A DNA stretch of 64,000 nt from an uncultured Paracoccaceae bacterium (GCA_947503765.1 CANNFA010000001.1:558001-622000); one strand, 5' to 3'; numbered from the stretch's first letter, positions 1 to 12,067 are shown. Notes: generated by a model not told the origin, from the letters alone. Numbers and translations are program-made.

Positions 1-212
1 TCGGTGCCGAACCCGGCGCGGGACAGGCGGGCATCCAGATAGCCGCAGATCTCGCGGTAATGACGCCCCGGCGGGTTCAGCGTGGGAATGCGCACCAGAT
101 CCTGCGTCAGCGCGATCAGGTCGGCGCGGCGCGCGTCGATGGCGGCGATCAGCGCGTGATCGGCAGTGTCAGTTTCCGGCCAGGCGGACCGCTCGGGGCT
201 GCCGCCGCTCAT
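1..212 (-). CDS. M20-family deacylase/peptidase, N-terminal part (cut by window edge)
   Basis: Only the first 70 or so codons are present; the gene runs off the left edge. The visible start (MSGGSPERSAWPE...) leads into a stretch reading LTQDLVRIPTLNPPG, which is typical of the N-terminus of M20 amidohydrolases (ArgE/DapE/carboxypeptidase G2 group), dinuclear zinc enzymes that remove acyl or aminoacyl groups. The metal ligands lie outside the window, so substrate cannot be guessed. The ATG overlaps the TGA of the upstream acyl-CoA synthetase by four bases (ATGA), so the two are almost surely co-translated. An N-acyl hydrolase beside an acyl activator could mean linked acyl-amide metabolism, which is inference. 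Confidence 0.7.
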   Translation of the reverse strand, partial: MSGGSPERSAWPETDTADHALIAAIDARRADLIALTQDLVRIPTLNPPGRHYREICGYLDARLSRAGFGT

Positions 213-2098
213 TTCCAGTCCCAGGGTCGGGCAAATTCGCCAAGGCACCGCTGCACCGCGTCCTCGTCCACCTCGCCGCGCCGTTCGAGCTTGGCCACGA
301 GGCCGCGTCTTTTGTCCTCGACCACCTCCACCACCTCTGCCGCCAGCTTCCTTTTGGCCAGCGCGGCGTTGTAGACGCGGGCGATGGCCAGCTTGCGCAG
401 GCCGGGCTTGAACACCTTGCCCACGGCGGTTTTCGGCAGTTCGGGCAGGATCTCGATGTATTTCGGATGCGCCGCGCGCTCGTGGATCCGCCCCGAGGCG
501 AAGGCGCGCAGTTCCGCCACGTCCGTGGTCGCCCCGTCCACCAGTTCGACATAGGCACAGGGCAGTTCGCCCGCGAAGGCGTCGGGCTGGCCGATGGCGC
601 CGGCAAAGGCCACCATGTCATGCCCGGCCAGCGCATCCTCGATCACCGCCGGGTCGATGTTGTGACCGCCGCGGATGATCACATCCTTGGCGCGGCCGGT
701 GATCCACAGATAGCCGTCCGAGTCGATCCGCCCCAGATCGCCGGTGCGCAGCCACTTGCCGTCAGCGAAAAGGCCGGCGTTCTTTTCCTCGGCGATATAG
801 GTCTGCCCGACATAGACGCCGGGACTGGACACGCAGATTTCGCCGATCTCGTCCAGCCCCATCTCTTTCAGCACGGTCCCGTCATCGTCGCATTCCAGGA
901 TGCGCACGTCGGTATGCGGAAAGGCCAGCCCGACAGAGCCGATCTTTTTCTCGCCATCGGGCGGGTTCACCGACACGAGGCATGTCGCCTCTGTCAGCCC
1001 GTAACCCTCGACGATGGTCACGTCCGTCGCCCTCTGGAAGCGGTTGAACAATTCCACCGGCAGCGGCGCGGAGCCTGAGAACGCCACCTGAAGCGACGAG
1101 ATGTCGGCGTTCACGGGCCGCTGCATCAGCGCCGATAGCGCGGTGGGCACGGTGATGACGAACGTCACCTTCCAGCGTTCCAGCAATTTCCAGAAATTGT
1201 CGAACACCCCCGCGCCGCGGTAGCCCTGCGGCGTCGGCAGCACGACATGCGCCCCCGAGGACAGCACCGCGCCGCCCACCACCACGGCGGCAAAGACATG
1301 GAACAGAGGCAGCGGGCAGATCAGCGTGTCCTGCTCCGTGAACAGCAGCCGATGCCCCAGCCAGCCGTTGTAGATGAACCCCGAATAGAGATGCTGCGCG
1401 ACCTTGGGCATCCCGGTCGTGCCGCCGGTGTGGAAATAGGCCGACACCCGGTCGCGGTTGCCATCGTCGAAATCGAGCGTGTCGTTCTGGCGCGCCATCT
1501 CGCCCGCCCAACGCAGGATGCGCGCATTGTGGCGCGGATGCACCTTCGGCCGCATCAGCGGCACGATCCAGCTTTTGGGAAAATCCAGATAGCGGTGCAG
1601 GTCCACCTCCAGCACGGCCTCGACCCCCGGCGCGGTGCGCAGCGCCTCCGCCGCCTTCTGCGCGACGTCGGTCTTGGGAAAGGCGCGCAGCGTCACCAGC
1701 ACCTTCGCCCCGGTCTCTCGCAGGATGCCCGCGATCTGTTCGGCGTCGAGCATCGGGTTGATCGGGGCCGCGATCCCGGCCACCTGCGCGCCGAACAGCG
1801 CCAGCACGCATTCGGTGCAATTCGGCAGTAGCACGGCAACGGTGTCGTCCTCGCCGATGCCCAGCGACCGCAACAGGTTCGCCGCCCGGTTCACCCCGGC
1901 CAGCGTTTCGGTCCAGGTCAGGGTTTCGGCGCGCGCGCCCGGATCGGAAAAGAACTGGAAGGTGAAGGCGTTGCGCTCGGGGAAGTCGGCGGCGGTGCGC
2001 GCCAGAAGCTGGTGGATCGTGACCGGCACGTCGCGGTCCCGCCACGGCATTTCGTCCTGGATCGCATCACGATCCGCGCGGTTGGCATAGCGGCCCAT
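209..2098 (-). CDS. AMP-forming acyl-CoA synthetase (long/medium-chain type)
   Basis: A 629-residue ANL-superfamily enzyme that activates a carboxylic acid to acyl-AMP and then acyl-CoA in the cytoplasm. The motifs appear in order: the phosphate-binding loop HTGGTTGMPK (about residues 223-232), GYGLTE (A5), RTGDLG (A7), the hinge ITGRAKDVIIRGG (A8) and, near the end, PKTAVGKVFK with the catalytic lysine of A10. Length and the N-terminal segment beginning MGRYANRADRD fit fatty-acyl-CoA synthetases better than acetyl-CoA synthetase. Its stop overlaps the start of the downstream M20 hydrolase. A gap of about 100 bases separates its start from the ABC exporter stop, so the three may form one minus-strand unit. 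The exact acid is unknown. Confidence 0.85.
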   Translation of the reverse strand: MGRYANRADRDAIQDEMPWRDRDVPVTIHQLLARTAADFPERNAFTFQFFSDPGARAETLTWTETLAGVNRAANLLRSLGIGEDDTVAVLLPNCTECVLALFGAQVAGIAAPINPMLDAEQIAGILRETGAKVLVTLRAFPKTDVAQKAAEALRTAPGVEAVLEVDLHRYLDFPKSWIVPLMRPKVHPRHNARILRWAGEMARQNDTLDFDDGNRDRVSAYFHTGGTTGMPKVAQHLYSGFIYNGWLGHRLLFTEQDTLICPLPLFHVFAAVVVGGAVLSSGAHVVLPTPQGYRGAGVFDNFWKLLERWKVTFVITVPTALSALMQRPVNADISSLQVAFSGSAPLPVELFNRFQRATDVTIVEGYGLTEATCLVSVNPPDGEKKIGSVGLAFPHTDVRILECDDDGTVLKEMGLDEIGEICVSSPGVYVGQTYIAEEKNAGLFADGKWLRTGDLGRIDSDGYLWITGRAKDVIIRGGHNIDPAVIEDALAGHDMVAFAGAIGQPDAFAGELPCAYVELVDGATTDVAELRAFASGRIHERAAHPKYIEILPELPKTAVGKVFKPGLRKLAIARVYNAALAKRKLAAEVVEVVEDKRRGLVAKLERRGEVDEDAVQRCLGEFARPWDWK

Positions 2099-2202
2099 GT
2101 CTCCTCCCCGGCCGGCGCACCGGCCCGCAATTCATACCCGGAAGATGGGTCGCCCCGGCGCAAGGCGCAAGCGAAACCGGCCCGCCGCGCGCCCCGCGCC
2201 CG

Positions 2203-3993
2203 CTATTCGGCCGCCAGCCCTTCGGTGAATTGCAGCCGCGCAAGGCGGGCATACAGCCCATCCTCGGCCACCAGTTCGGCATGGCTCCCGCTCGCCACGA
2301 TGCGCCCCTCGTCGAAGACCAGGATGCGGTCGGCCTTCTTCACGGTAGCCAGCCGGTGCGCGACGATCAGCGTCGTGCGGCCCGCCGACACGGTGTCGAT
2401 GGCCTGCTGCACCAGCCGTTCGCTTTGCGCGTCCAGCGCGCTCGTCGCCTCGTCCAGCAGCAGGATCGGCGCGTCGCGCAGGATCGCGCGGGCGATGGCG
2501 ATGCGCTGTTTCTGCCCGCCCGACAGCATCACGCCGCGTTCGCCGACGAAGGAATCGTACCCGTCCGGCAGCGCCGCCAGGAACTCGTCCGCCGCGGCGG
2601 CGCGGGCGGCGGCCTCGACCTCGGCATCGGTGGCGTCCGGACGGCCGAAGCGGATATTGCCGCGCGCGGTATCGGCGAAGATCACCGGATCCTGCGGCAC
2701 CAGCGCGATGGCGCGGCGGAACGCGGCGCGCGTCATGTCGGCCAGATCGACCCCGTCGATGCGGATCCGCCCCGATTGCGGATCGTAGAACCTGAGCAGA
2801 AGCTGGATCACCGTGGACTTGCCCGCCCCGGACGGGCCGACAAGCGCCACCGTTTCGCCCGGCCGGATGTCGAGGGTGACGCCCTGAAGCGCCTTGTAGT
2901 CGGGCCGGGTGGGATAGTGGAAGGTCACGTCCTCGAAGGCGATGGCGCCGTGGCAGGGCTCGGGCAGCGGCTTCGGCGCGGCGGGATCGGACACGCTGTC
3001 CTCGGCGTTGAGCAATTCCACAAGCCGTTCGGTGGCGCCCGCGGCGCGCTGCAACTCGCCCCAGATCTCGGACAGCGCGCCGGTCGCGCCGGCCACCAGC
3101 ACCGCGTAGATGACGAACTGCACCAGCTCGCCCACGCTCATCAGGTCGGCCCGCACGTCGCGCGCGCCGATCCACAGCACGCCCACCACGCCCGAGAAGA
3201 TCAGCGCGATCACGATCACCGTCATCACCGCGCGGGTGCCGATCCGCTTGCGGGCGGAGACATAGGCCTTTTCCGTCACATCCGCGAACCGGCGCCGCGT
3301 CGGCGCCTCGTGGGTGAAGGCCTGCACCGTCTGCACCGACAAGAGCGCCTCGGAGGCGGAGCCGGAAGAATTGGCGATCCAGTCCTGGTTCTCGCGGCCC
3401 AGCCGGCGCAGGCGGCGGCCCAGAACGATGATCGGAACGATCACCGCCGGCACGATCAGCAGCACCAGCCCCGTCAGCTTGGCCGAGGTCAGCAGCAGAA
3501 GCGCCATGCCGCCCACGAGGATCAGGACGTTGCGCAGGGCGACGGACACCGAAGAGCCGATCACCGACAGGATCAGCGTCGTGTCGGTGGTGATCCGGCT
3601 CAGGACCTCGCCGGTCATGATCCGCTCGTAGAACGCCGGCGACATGCCGATCATCCGGTCGAACACCGCCTTGCGGATATCGGCGACCACCCGCTCGCCC
3701 AGCCGCGTGACCAGATAGTACCGCAGACCGGTGCCCACGGCGAGCAGCAGCGCGATCGCCAGCGCCGCCAGGAAATATCCGTCCAGCAATTGCTCGGCCG
3801 AGGTTTCGAAGCCGTCCACAACGCGGCGCACCGCCAGTGGCAGCGCCAGCGACACCATCGCGGTCAGAACCAGCGCGCAGAACGCGGCGAACAGCAGAAC
3901 GCGGTACGGGCGCAGGAACGGCCAAAGCCCGCGCAGCGCGCCGATCTCGCGGGATTTCTCGCGCTCCTGCTCTGCGCCCTGATTGCGTTCCAT
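2203..3993 (-). CDS. ABC exporter, fused membrane and ATPase domains
   Basis: A 596-residue half-transporter of the MsbA/ATM1-like exporter class, expected to work as a homodimer in the inner membrane. The first 330 or so residues hold six hydrophobic segments, beginning at PYRVLLFAAFCALVL. The nucleotide-binding domain has Walker A GPSGAGKST (about residue 384), the signature LSGGQKQR (about 489), Walker B ILLLDEATSALD and the switch histidine in IVAHRLATV. The ATG giving MERNQGAEQE was chosen because the charged leader precedes the first membrane segment; the reading frame stays open for about 110 more codons upstream without recognisable protein. Substrate is not predictable; the neighbouring acyl-CoA synthetase gives only a weak hint of a lipid-like substrate. 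Confidence 0.85.
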   Translation of the reverse strand: MERNQGAEQEREKSREIGALRGLWPFLRPYRVLLFAAFCALVLTAMVSLALPLAVRRVVDGFETSAEQLLDGYFLAALAIALLLAVGTGLRYYLVTRLGERVVADIRKAVFDRMIGMSPAFYERIMTGEVLSRITTDTTLILSVIGSSVSVALRNVLILVGGMALLLLTSAKLTGLVLLIVPAVIVPIIVLGRRLRRLGRENQDWIANSSGSASEALLSVQTVQAFTHEAPTRRRFADVTEKAYVSARKRIGTRAVMTVIVIALIFSGVVGVLWIGARDVRADLMSVGELVQFVIYAVLVAGATGALSEIWGELQRAAGATERLVELLNAEDSVSDPAAPKPLPEPCHGAIAFEDVTFHYPTRPDYKALQGVTLDIRPGETVALVGPSGAGKSTVIQLLLRFYDPQSGRIRIDGVDLADMTRAAFRRAIALVPQDPVIFADTARGNIRFGRPDATDAEVEAAARAAAADEFLAALPDGYDSFVGERGVMLSGGQKQRIAIARAILRDAPILLLDEATSALDAQSERLVQQAIDTVSAGRTTLIVAHRLATVKKADRILVFDEGRIVASGSHAELVAEDGLYARLARLQFTEGLAAE

Positions 3994-4124
3994 ATGTCGC
4001 GTCCTCTTGCCTGCGCCGGGCATATCCAACCGCCCCCGCCGGGGCAACCGGCATGACCTGCGACTGATGGACGGATCGGCAGCGCCCGCGCTTGGCCCCG
4101 ATAACACCTGCCAATCGCTGCCGA

Positions 4125-4820
4125 TCAGAGTTCTGTCGTCATACGGTATCCCGGTGCATAGCTCAGGGTCACCGCCGTTATCGGATCGGAGTCCGAAAAG
4201 GTCGTGCGCTCGACGGTGAACAGCGCGGCGCCTTCGGGGCAGCACAGCCGCGCAGCGCGGCCGGCATCGGCGGGCTGGGCGAAAAAGGCGAGCGCCCCGC
4301 TGGAATAGGGCAGATTGCGGACGAGCCATTCATTCGCGCTGACGCTGTCGAAGCGGACCTCGCCAGCCGGTGCGAAGACCGGGTTGATCCAGCGATCCTC
4401 CAGGCAAAAGGGCGCCCCGTCCGCCAGGTGCAGGGCTTGCAGACGGCGCAGCGGCGCGTTGCCGGGCAGCTTCAGCGCCTGTTTCACCGCGTCCGTGGGG
4501 GCGGACATGCCGTCATCGAGCAGACGATAGCCATGCGCCAGGCCGCGCGCCTCGACATCCTGCCGAATGATGGTGATCGCGAAGGTGGCCTTGCTGACCG
4601 GCGTCGCCGCCACCCGCGTGCCGCCCTTGCGGCGGCGCACCAGGTAGCCTTCGCTTGCAAGCGCCCGCAATGCGCGGTTGACCGTGGCGCGCGCGCATCC
4701 CAGCTCGGCGGCAAGGTCTGCCTCGTGCGGGATCAGCGTGTCCGGCGACCATTCGCGCGAACGAATCCGCCTGAGCGCCTCTTCGCGCACCGCCTGCCAG
4801 GTTCCCGCGACCTGCGTCAC
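4125..4820 (-). CDS. hutC: HutC, GntR-family histidine-utilisation repressor
   Basis: A 231-residue repressor. The N-terminal winged helix has the GntR pattern ([25 protein letters not shown], then [14 protein letters not shown]), and the remainder is a UTRA ligand-binding domain, which in HutC binds urocanate. The start is a GTG that overlaps the hutF stop as GTGA, so translation is coupled to HutF; alternative upstream starts would run inside hutF. The repressor presumably acts on the divergent hutF/hutI control region 1.4 kb away, where a palindrome sits inside the promoter. Length and position in a hut cluster make the assignment firm. Confidence 0.9.
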   Translation of the reverse strand: MTQVAGTWQAVREEALRRIRSREWSPDTLIPHEADLAAELGCARATVNRALRALASEGYLVRRRKGGTRVAATPVSKATFAITIIRQDVEARGLAHGYRLLDDGMSAPTDAVKQALKLPGNAPLRRLQALHLADGAPFCLEDRWINPVFAPAGEVRFDSVSANEWLVRNLPYSSGALAFFAQPADAGRAARLCCPEGAALFTVERTTFSDSDPITAVTLSYAPGYRMTTEL

Positions 4821-6181
4821 AGGGTCTTCAGCCGCCGCACGGCGCCGCGATAGGCGGCGGTGATACCCTCGCGCGCGGCATGCCTGCCGCCGGCGACAAG
4901 GTGGCGCCCCGCCGCCCAGACATCGCTTACCATGCCGCTGCCTCCGGCGAATATCCAGCTGTCCAGCAGCGTATCGCCCGCCAGGCCGTCCAGATCGACA
5001 TGTGCCGCGTCCAGCGCCGTCAGATCGGCCAGGCGTCCGGCCTCGATCGCGCCCGCGTCGCGCGCGGCGGCCTGCGCGCCGCCCTGAACGGCCCCCTCCA
5101 GCAGCATCCGTCCGGTCGATTTCTCGCGGCTGGCCAGTGCCGCGCGCACCCGGTCGCGCAGCCTTTGGGAATAGTCCAGCATGCGCAGTTCCTCGATCAG
5201 CGAGATGCGGATATTGCTGTCCGAACCCACACCCCAACGCCCGCCGGCACCGGTCCAGGCGACACCGTCGAAGATACCGTCGCCAAGGCTGGATTCGGTG
5301 ATCGGGCAAAGCCCCGCCACGGCGCCGGTGGCCGCAAGCGCCAGCGTTTCGTGGCGTTCCATCTGCGTACAATGGATCAGGCACCAGCGGTCATCAACCG
5401 CGGCGTTGTCCAGCAGCCATTCAACCGGGCGCCTGCCGGTATGCGCCCGCACTTCGTCGACCTCGGCCACCTGTTCGGCAAGATGCATGTGCAGCGGCGC
5501 GTCGGGGCGCAGCAGGGCGCAGGCGGCCAGCCCTTCGGACGTGACCGCGCGCAGGCTGTGCGGCGCGATGCCCAGCCGCGCATCGGCGGGCAGGACCGCC
5601 AGGGCCGCTTCCGCCCCCTCGACGAGCCGCGCGAAGCGTTCGGGATCGTTGCCGAAGCGGATCTGCCCCTCGGCAAGCGGCCGCCCGTCGCACCCGCCCT
5701 GCTGATAGAGCACCGGCAGCAGCGTCAATCCGATACCCGTCTGTCCGGCGGCGGCCGCGATCCGCGACGACATCTCCGCCAGATCGGCATAGGGCACGCC
5801 CCCCGGCGCGTGGTGCAGATAGTGAAACTCCGCCACCGCGGCAAAGCCGGCTTCCAGCATCTCCAGCTGCACGAAGGCGGCGATGGCCTGCACATCGTCG
5901 GGCGAAAGCCGGTCGAGAAAGCGGAACATCAGCTGCCGCCAGGTCCAGAACGTGTCGCGCGGATCGGGGCCGCGGCGTTCGGTCAGGCCCGCCATCGCCC
6001 GCTGAAAGGCGTGGCTGTGCAGATTGGTCGGCGCGGGCACCAGCACCCCGACCCGCTGCGCACCGGGTGCGGGGGCCGTGCCGGCCGCCACGGCGGCAAT
6101 GCGATCCCCGTCCAGCCGCACGCTGACATCCCGCGCCCAGCCATCCGCCAGAAGCGCCTGTTCCGCCCAGATCGAATTCAT
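4817..6181 (-). CDS. hutF: HutF, formimidoylglutamate deiminase
   Basis: A 454-residue amidohydrolase-superfamily enzyme that deaminates N-formimino-L-glutamate to N-formyl-L-glutamate, the branch then completed by HutG. Seen in the protein: the metal-binding pair HSHAF near residue 56, the further histidine in [14 protein letters not shown], and the SDSNIRIS segment with the metal-binding aspartate. These match HutF rather than guanine deaminase or AtzA-type enzymes. It is the first gene of a minus-strand pair with hutC and diverges from hutI across a 64-base control region. Having both HutF and HutG implies the five-step route that releases formate. Confidence 0.92.
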   Translation of the reverse strand: MNSIWAEQALLADGWARDVSVRLDGDRIAAVAAGTAPAPGAQRVGVLVPAPTNLHSHAFQRAMAGLTERRGPDPRDTFWTWRQLMFRFLDRLSPDDVQAIAAFVQLEMLEAGFAAVAEFHYLHHAPGGVPYADLAEMSSRIAAAAGQTGIGLTLLPVLYQQGGCDGRPLAEGQIRFGNDPERFARLVEGAEAALAVLPADARLGIAPHSLRAVTSEGLAACALLRPDAPLHMHLAEQVAEVDEVRAHTGRRPVEWLLDNAAVDDRWCLIHCTQMERHETLALAATGAVAGLCPITESSLGDGIFDGVAWTGAGGRWGVGSDSNIRISLIEELRMLDYSQRLRDRVRAALASREKSTGRMLLEGAVQGGAQAAARDAGAIEAGRLADLTALDAAHVDLDGLAGDTLLDSWIFAGGSGMVSDVWAAGRHLVAGGRHAAREGITAAYRGAVRRLKTL

Positions 6182-6191
6182 CGCGTTCCCG

Positions 6192-6220
6192 TTGACTTGA
6201 AAAATAAGTATATACATAAT
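6192..6220 (+). promoter_or_regulatory. Sigma70-type promoter for hutI-H-G-U
   Basis: TTGACT at 6192-6197 and CATAAT at 6215-6220 are separated by exactly 17 bases, with the hutI start 25 bases further on. On the opposite strand a weaker pair can be drawn for hutF (TTGGCA at 6227-6222 and TATTTT at 6206-6201, 15-base spacer). The two promoters would overlap and share the operator between them. Confidence 0.65.
6205..6218. promoter_or_regulatory. Probable HutC operator
   Basis: The 14-mer TAAGTATATACATA is palindromic at 12 of 14 positions around a perfect core GTATATAC. It lies within the spacer of the hutI promoter and across the presumed hutF promoter. GntR/HutC-family regulators bind short A+T-rich palindromes of this kind (TGTAT...ATACA type). 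Binding by the HutC encoded here is inferred from position. Confidence 0.6.
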
Positions 6221-6245
6221 GTGCCAACTCGAAAGGGGAATCAAG

Positions 6246-7448
6246 ATGGAATCCGAAGCTCCGCAGGTTCTGGGCAATGCGCATCTGGCCACGATGACGG
6301 CGCCCGCGACCCCTTGCGGCGCGGTGGTGCTGCGCGGCGGCCGGATCGAATGGGCCGGCCCGGAAAGCGACCTGCCGGGCGCGTTTCGAACGGCCGAGCG
6401 GCACGATCTGCAAGGCCGCCTGGTCACGCCCGCCCTGATCGACTGCCACACGCACATCGTCCATGGCGGCAACAGGGCACGGGAATTCGAGATGCGGCTG
6501 GAAGGCGCATCATACGAAGACGTCGCCCGCGCCGGGGGCGGGATCGTGTCCACGGTCACCGACACCCGCGCGGCATCCGAAGACGCGCTCGTGGCGCAAG
6601 CGCTGCCACGCCTCGATGCGCTTCTGGCCGAGGGGGTCGCCACGCTGGAGGTGAAATCCGGCTACGGGCTGGATGTCGAGACCGAGCTTGCCATGCTGCG
6701 CGCCGCGCGCCGGCTCGAGGCAGAGCGTCCGGTGCGCGTGCGCACGTCCTTTCTTGGCGCCCACGCGGTTCCGGCCGAATATACCGGCCGGCCGGACGAT
6801 TACCTGACCGAGATCTGCCTGCCGGCGCTGCGCAAGGCACATGCCGAAGGGCTGGTCGATGCGGTCGACGGCTTTTGCGAATCCATCGCCTTTTCGCCGG
6901 ACCAGATCGCGCGCGTCTTCACCGAGGCGCAAACGCTGGGCCTGCCGGTGAAGCTGCACGCCGAACAACTGTCCCATCTGGGCGGCACCGCGCTGGCCGC
7001 CCGTTTCGGCGCGCTTTCCGCCGATCATGTGGAATACGCGCAGGCAGACGACGCGCGCGCCATGGCCGCCTCGGGGACCGCTGCGGTGCTGCTGCCCGGC
7101 GCATTCTACACGCTGCACGAAACACAGGCCCCCCCGGTCGCGGCGTTCCGGGACCATGGCGTGCCGATGGCGCTGGCGACGGATTGCAATCCCGGCTCCT
7201 CGCCCATGACCTCGCTTCTGTTGACCATGAACATGGCCTGCACGCTTTTCCGGCTGACACCGGACGAGGCGCTGCAGGGCGTGACCCGCAATGCGGCGCG
7301 CGCGCTGGGCCTGACCGATTGCGGCCGGATCGCGCCCGGCCTGCGCGCCGACCTGGCCGTCTGGAACGTGGAGCAGCCGGCAGAGCTGTCCTATCGCATC
7401 GGATTCAACCCGCTGCATCAACGGTGGTTCGGAGGACGCCGATGCTGA
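6246..7448 (+). CDS. hutI: HutI, imidazolonepropionase
   Basis: A 400-residue amidohydrolase that opens 4-imidazolone-5-propanoate to N-formimino-L-glutamate. It carries [16 protein letters not shown] (HxH metal site and substrate loop), [24 protein letters not shown] (third histidine), ADHVEY and [12 protein letters not shown] with the conserved aspartate; all are hallmark HutI segments. The ATG at 6246 follows an AAAGGGGAA ribosome-binding site at 6232-6240; an open frame begins 27 bases earlier but has no such site. Its last seven bases overlap the hutH start. First gene of the plus-strand hut operon. Confidence 0.95.
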   Translation: MESEAPQVLGNAHLATMTAPATPCGAVVLRGGRIEWAGPESDLPGAFRTAERHDLQGRLVTPALIDCHTHIVHGGNRAREFEMRLEGASYEDVARAGGGIVSTVTDTRAASEDALVAQALPRLDALLAEGVATLEVKSGYGLDVETELAMLRAARRLEAERPVRVRTSFLGAHAVPAEYTGRPDDYLTEICLPALRKAHAEGLVDAVDGFCESIAFSPDQIARVFTEAQTLGLPVKLHAEQLSHLGGTALAARFGALSADHVEYAQADDARAMAASGTAAVLLPGAFYTLHETQAPPVAAFRDHGVPMALATDCNPGSSPMTSLLLTMNMACTLFRLTPDEALQGVTRNAARALGLTDCGRIAPGLRADLAVWNVEQPAELSYRIGFNPLHQRWFGGRRC

Positions 7449-8959
7449 CCCTGACACCCGGCGCCGCCGCGCTTTCCCAACTCGAATCAATCTGGCGCGA
7501 CGGGGCTTCGGCACGGCTGGACCCGGCCGCGCGCACGGGCGTGGAAAAAGCGGCCGAACAGGTTCGCGCCGCGGCAGAGGGCGAGATTGCCGTTTACGGC
7601 GTCAATACCGGGTTCGGCAAACTCGCATCGGTGAAGATCGCGGTGCAGGATGCCGCCCGCTTGCAGCGCAACCTGATCCTCAGCCATTGCTGCGGCGTGG
7701 GCGAGGCGCTGGATCCGGCGACGACCCGGCTGATGATGGTCCTGAAGCTGCTCAGCCTGGGGCGCGGGGCGTCCGGCGTGCGCTGGGACGTGATCGCGCT
7801 GCTCGAAGGGATGCTCGAACGCGGTGTCACCCCGGTGGTGCCGGTCCAGGGATCGGTCGGCGCAAGCGGCGATCTGGCACCGCTCGCCCATATGAGCGCG
7901 GTCATGATCGGCGAGGGCGAGGCAGAGATCGAAGGCGCGCGCCTGCCCGGCGCACAGGCGCTGGACCGGGCGGGGCTTGCGCCGATCGTGCTGGGTCCGA
8001 AGGAAGGGCTGGGGCTGATCAACGGCACCCAGTTCTCGACGGCCCTCGCGCTGGCGGCGCTGTTCGACGGGTGGCGCAATCTGCAGAACGCGCTTGTCAC
8101 CTCGTGCCTGTCCACCGACGCCATCATGGGATCCACCGCACCGCTCGAGGCAGAAATCCACGCGCTGCGCGGCCAGAAGGGGCAGATCGCCGTCGCCGAC
8201 GCGATGCGCGGGCTGATGGCCGGATCGGAGATTCGCGAAAGCCACCGCGAGGGCGATGCAAGGGTGCAGGATCCCTACTGCATCCGCTGTCAGCCGCAGG
8301 TGGCGGGCGCCGCCATGGACTTGCTGCATTTCGCCGCGACCACGCTGGAGACCGAGGCGAATGCCGTCACCGACAACCCGCTGGTCACGCGGGCCGGGAT
8401 CCTGTCGGGCGGCAACTTTCATGCCGAACCCGTCGCCTTCGCCGCCGACATCATCGCGCTCGCGCTGGCCGAGATCGGCGCGGTCGCGCAGCGGCGGGTT
8501 GCGTTGATGGTCGATCCCACGCTCAGCCATGATCTGCCGCCGTTCCTGACGCCCGACCCCGGCCTCAATTCGGGCTACATGATCGCCGAAGTCACCTCTG
8601 CCGCGCTGATGAGCGAGAACAAGCATCTTGCCACGCCCTGCGCGACCGACAGCACGCCGACCAGCGCCAACCAGGAAGACCACGTCAGCATGGCGGCGCA
8701 TGGTGCGCGGCGCCTGCTGCGCATGAATGCCAACCTGAGCACGATACTCGGGATCGAGGCGCTGTGCGCCGCGCAAGGGGTAGAGTTCCGCGCCCCGCTG
8801 AAGACGGCGCCAAGGCTTGGCGCGGCCATCGGCGCGCTTCGCCGGATCGCTCCGGCGCTGGGCGAGGATCGCGTCCTTGCGCCCGAGATCGAGGACGCGG
8901 CCGGCCTTGTGCGGGACGGTGGCCTGATCCGCGCCGCTGATCTGGAGTTTCCGCTGTGA
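7442..8959 (+). CDS. hutH: HutH, histidine ammonia-lyase
   Basis: A 505-residue enzyme that removes ammonia from L-histidine to give trans-urocanate, the entry step of the pathway and the source of the HutC inducer. The self-forming MIO electrophile triad Ala-Ser-Gly is at residues 141-143 ([16 protein letters not shown]). The catalytic tyrosine is in YGVNTGFG at about residue 52. [19 protein letters not shown] and [11 protein letters not shown] are present, the last being typical of HutH rather than phenylalanine lyase. The start overlaps the hutI stop, so co-translation is expected. Cytoplasmic homotetramer by family knowledge. Confidence 0.95.
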   Translation: MLTLTPGAAALSQLESIWRDGASARLDPAARTGVEKAAEQVRAAAEGEIAVYGVNTGFGKLASVKIAVQDAARLQRNLILSHCCGVGEALDPATTRLMMVLKLLSLGRGASGVRWDVIALLEGMLERGVTPVVPVQGSVGASGDLAPLAHMSAVMIGEGEAEIEGARLPGAQALDRAGLAPIVLGPKEGLGLINGTQFSTALALAALFDGWRNLQNALVTSCLSTDAIMGSTAPLEAEIHALRGQKGQIAVADAMRGLMAGSEIRESHREGDARVQDPYCIRCQPQVAGAAMDLLHFAATTLETEANAVTDNPLVTRAGILSGGNFHAEPVAFAADIIALALAEIGAVAQRRVALMVDPTLSHDLPPFLTPDPGLNSGYMIAEVTSAALMSENKHLATPCATDSTPTSANQEDHVSMAAHGARRLLRMNANLSTILGIEALCAAQGVEFRAPLKTAPRLGAAIGALRRIAPALGEDRVLAPEIEDAAGLVRDGGLIRAADLEFPL

Positions 8960-9011
8960 CCTGCCGATGCCGCGGCACGAACGGAAAAGGGCCGCGCAAG
9001 CGGGGCCCGGC

Positions 9012-9806
9012 GTGACCCCCGTCGAGGTGCGGCGCGGCGACAGCCCGGTGGTTCTGGGCCTGCCGCATTCGGCCACCGCCCTGCCGGCCGACATCATCGA
9101 CCGGCTGAACGCGCGGGGGCGCGCCCTGGCCGACACCGATTGGCATGTGGACCGGCTTTATGACGGGCTTTTGCCCGGAGCGACCGTCGTTCGGGCCGGG
9201 TTTCACCGCTACGTGATCGACGCCAACCGGGCGCCCGACGGCGCAAGCCTGTATCCGGGGCAGAACACGACAGGACTGGTGCCGATGACCGACTTCGACG
9301 GCGCGCCGATCTGGTCGCAGCCGCCCGGCACGCACGAAATCGCGCGCCGCCGCAAGGCGTTCCACGCGCCCTATCATGCGGCCCTGTCGGCCCAGATGGA
9401 CCGGGTGCGCAGCCGCCACGGCGTCGCGATCCTGTATGACTGCCATTCGATCCGGTCGCATATCCCGTACCTGTTCGACGGAACGCTGCCGGATTTCAAC
9501 ATCGGCACGGCGGATGGCCGGACCTGCGATGCGCGCCTCCAGGCGGCGGCGGTCGATGTCTGCGCGAATGCCGAAGGCTACAGCCTGGCGGTGAATGGCC
9601 GTTTCAAGGGCGGCTGGACGACGCGCCATTACGGCCGCCCGGCGGAGGGATTTCACGCCATCCAGATGGAGCTGGCGCAATCGACGCATCTCGAAAGCGA
9701 AGACGCGCCGTTCGCCTACAGCGAAGCGAAAGCGGTGCGCCTGCGTCCGCTTCTGCGCGAGATCCTGGCGCGGCTGGCCGCACTGGCGCCGACGCTCGCA
9801 CCATGA
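9012..9806 (+). CDS. hutG: HutG, N-formylglutamate deformylase
   Basis: About 264 residues. Hydrolyses N-formyl-L-glutamate to glutamate and formate, the last step after HutF. Seen: GLPHSAT near the start, [42 protein letters not shown], and [14 protein letters not shown], together typical of the HutG/N-formylglutamate amidohydrolase family. The start is uncertain. A GTG at 9012 aligns with the usual N-terminus ([13 protein letters not shown]) and was preferred; an ATG at 8967 would add 15 residues with no clear ribosome-binding site. It lies between hutH and hutU on the plus strand. Confidence 0.9.
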   Translation: MTPVEVRRGDSPVVLGLPHSATALPADIIDRLNARGRALADTDWHVDRLYDGLLPGATVVRAGFHRYVIDANRAPDGASLYPGQNTTGLVPMTDFDGAPIWSQPPGTHEIARRRKAFHAPYHAALSAQMDRVRSRHGVAILYDCHSIRSHIPYLFDGTLPDFNIGTADGRTCDARLQAAAVDVCANAEGYSLAVNGRFKGGWTTRHYGRPAEGFHAIQMELAQSTHLESEDAPFAYSEAKAVRLRPLLREILARLAALAPTLAP

Positions 9807-9921
9807 AACCGCGCGGCCCGATCGGGGTTTTCGCGCCGGTGCACCGCCCGGACAGCCAAGACGCCACAGGTTCGCCGCAACACCCAGACCGGCCGCATCC
9901 GGCCCGCCCGAGGAGGACACC

Positions 9922-11601
<1,680 letters not shown>

Positions 11602-11689
11602 ACCGCAGCGCCCGGCCGGCAAGACCGGCGCGGTCGCCGAACTGCGGCACCGTCAGCGCGTCCCACCGCCGCGGAACCGGTCCGGCGAC

Positions 11690-12067
11690 ATTGCCACGGT
11701 CTTTGCGCGGGCGTTCGAGTTGGCGATGCAGATCGAGCCGCAATTCGAAGGCCATGCGCGGCAGGTCTTGCTGGCCACCATCGGGGCGGAACCGATCTGG
11801 GCGAAACAGATCACTGTGGTCGATACGGACGTGGACATCTATGACATGGACGACGTGCAATGGGCGATTCTGACCCGCTCGCGCCCGGACAAGGACACCA
11901 TCGTGATACCCGAAACGCCGTGTTTCTACCGCGACGAGGCCAAGGACCACTGGGGCCGGATGCTGGTCGACGCAACCAGGCCCCGGGGCCGCGAGGCGGA
12001 ATTCGAGCGTAGGCGCCTGCGCATGGCGGGCGATATGCGCCTGTCCGACTGGATCGACGGCGCATGA
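11690..12067 (+). pseudogene. ubiD: ubiD remnant (C-terminal fragment of UbiD-type decarboxylase)
   Basis: The reading frame encodes only the last 125 or so residues of a UbiD/prenyl-FMN-dependent decarboxylase. The segment with VVDTDVDIYDMDDVQWAI, TRSRPDKD, IVIPE and GRMLVDATRP is the well-known C-terminal part of these proteins of 450-500 residues. The N-terminal two thirds, including the prenyl-FMN site, is absent: the frame upstream enters the end of hutU, which is intact. A start at 11726 (MQIEPQFEGHA) is possible, but the product could not bind cofactor. The frame ends in ATGA with ubiX, so the original ubiD-ubiX junction is preserved while the front of ubiD is lost. Exact left limit of homology is approximate. 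Confidence 0.7.

Noticed and set aside
4880-7441. A long plus-strand frame continuous with hutH that would give a 1359-residue protein
   Set aside because: The extension lies antisense to hutF and out of frame with hutI; the real HutH begins at 7442 as in all family members.
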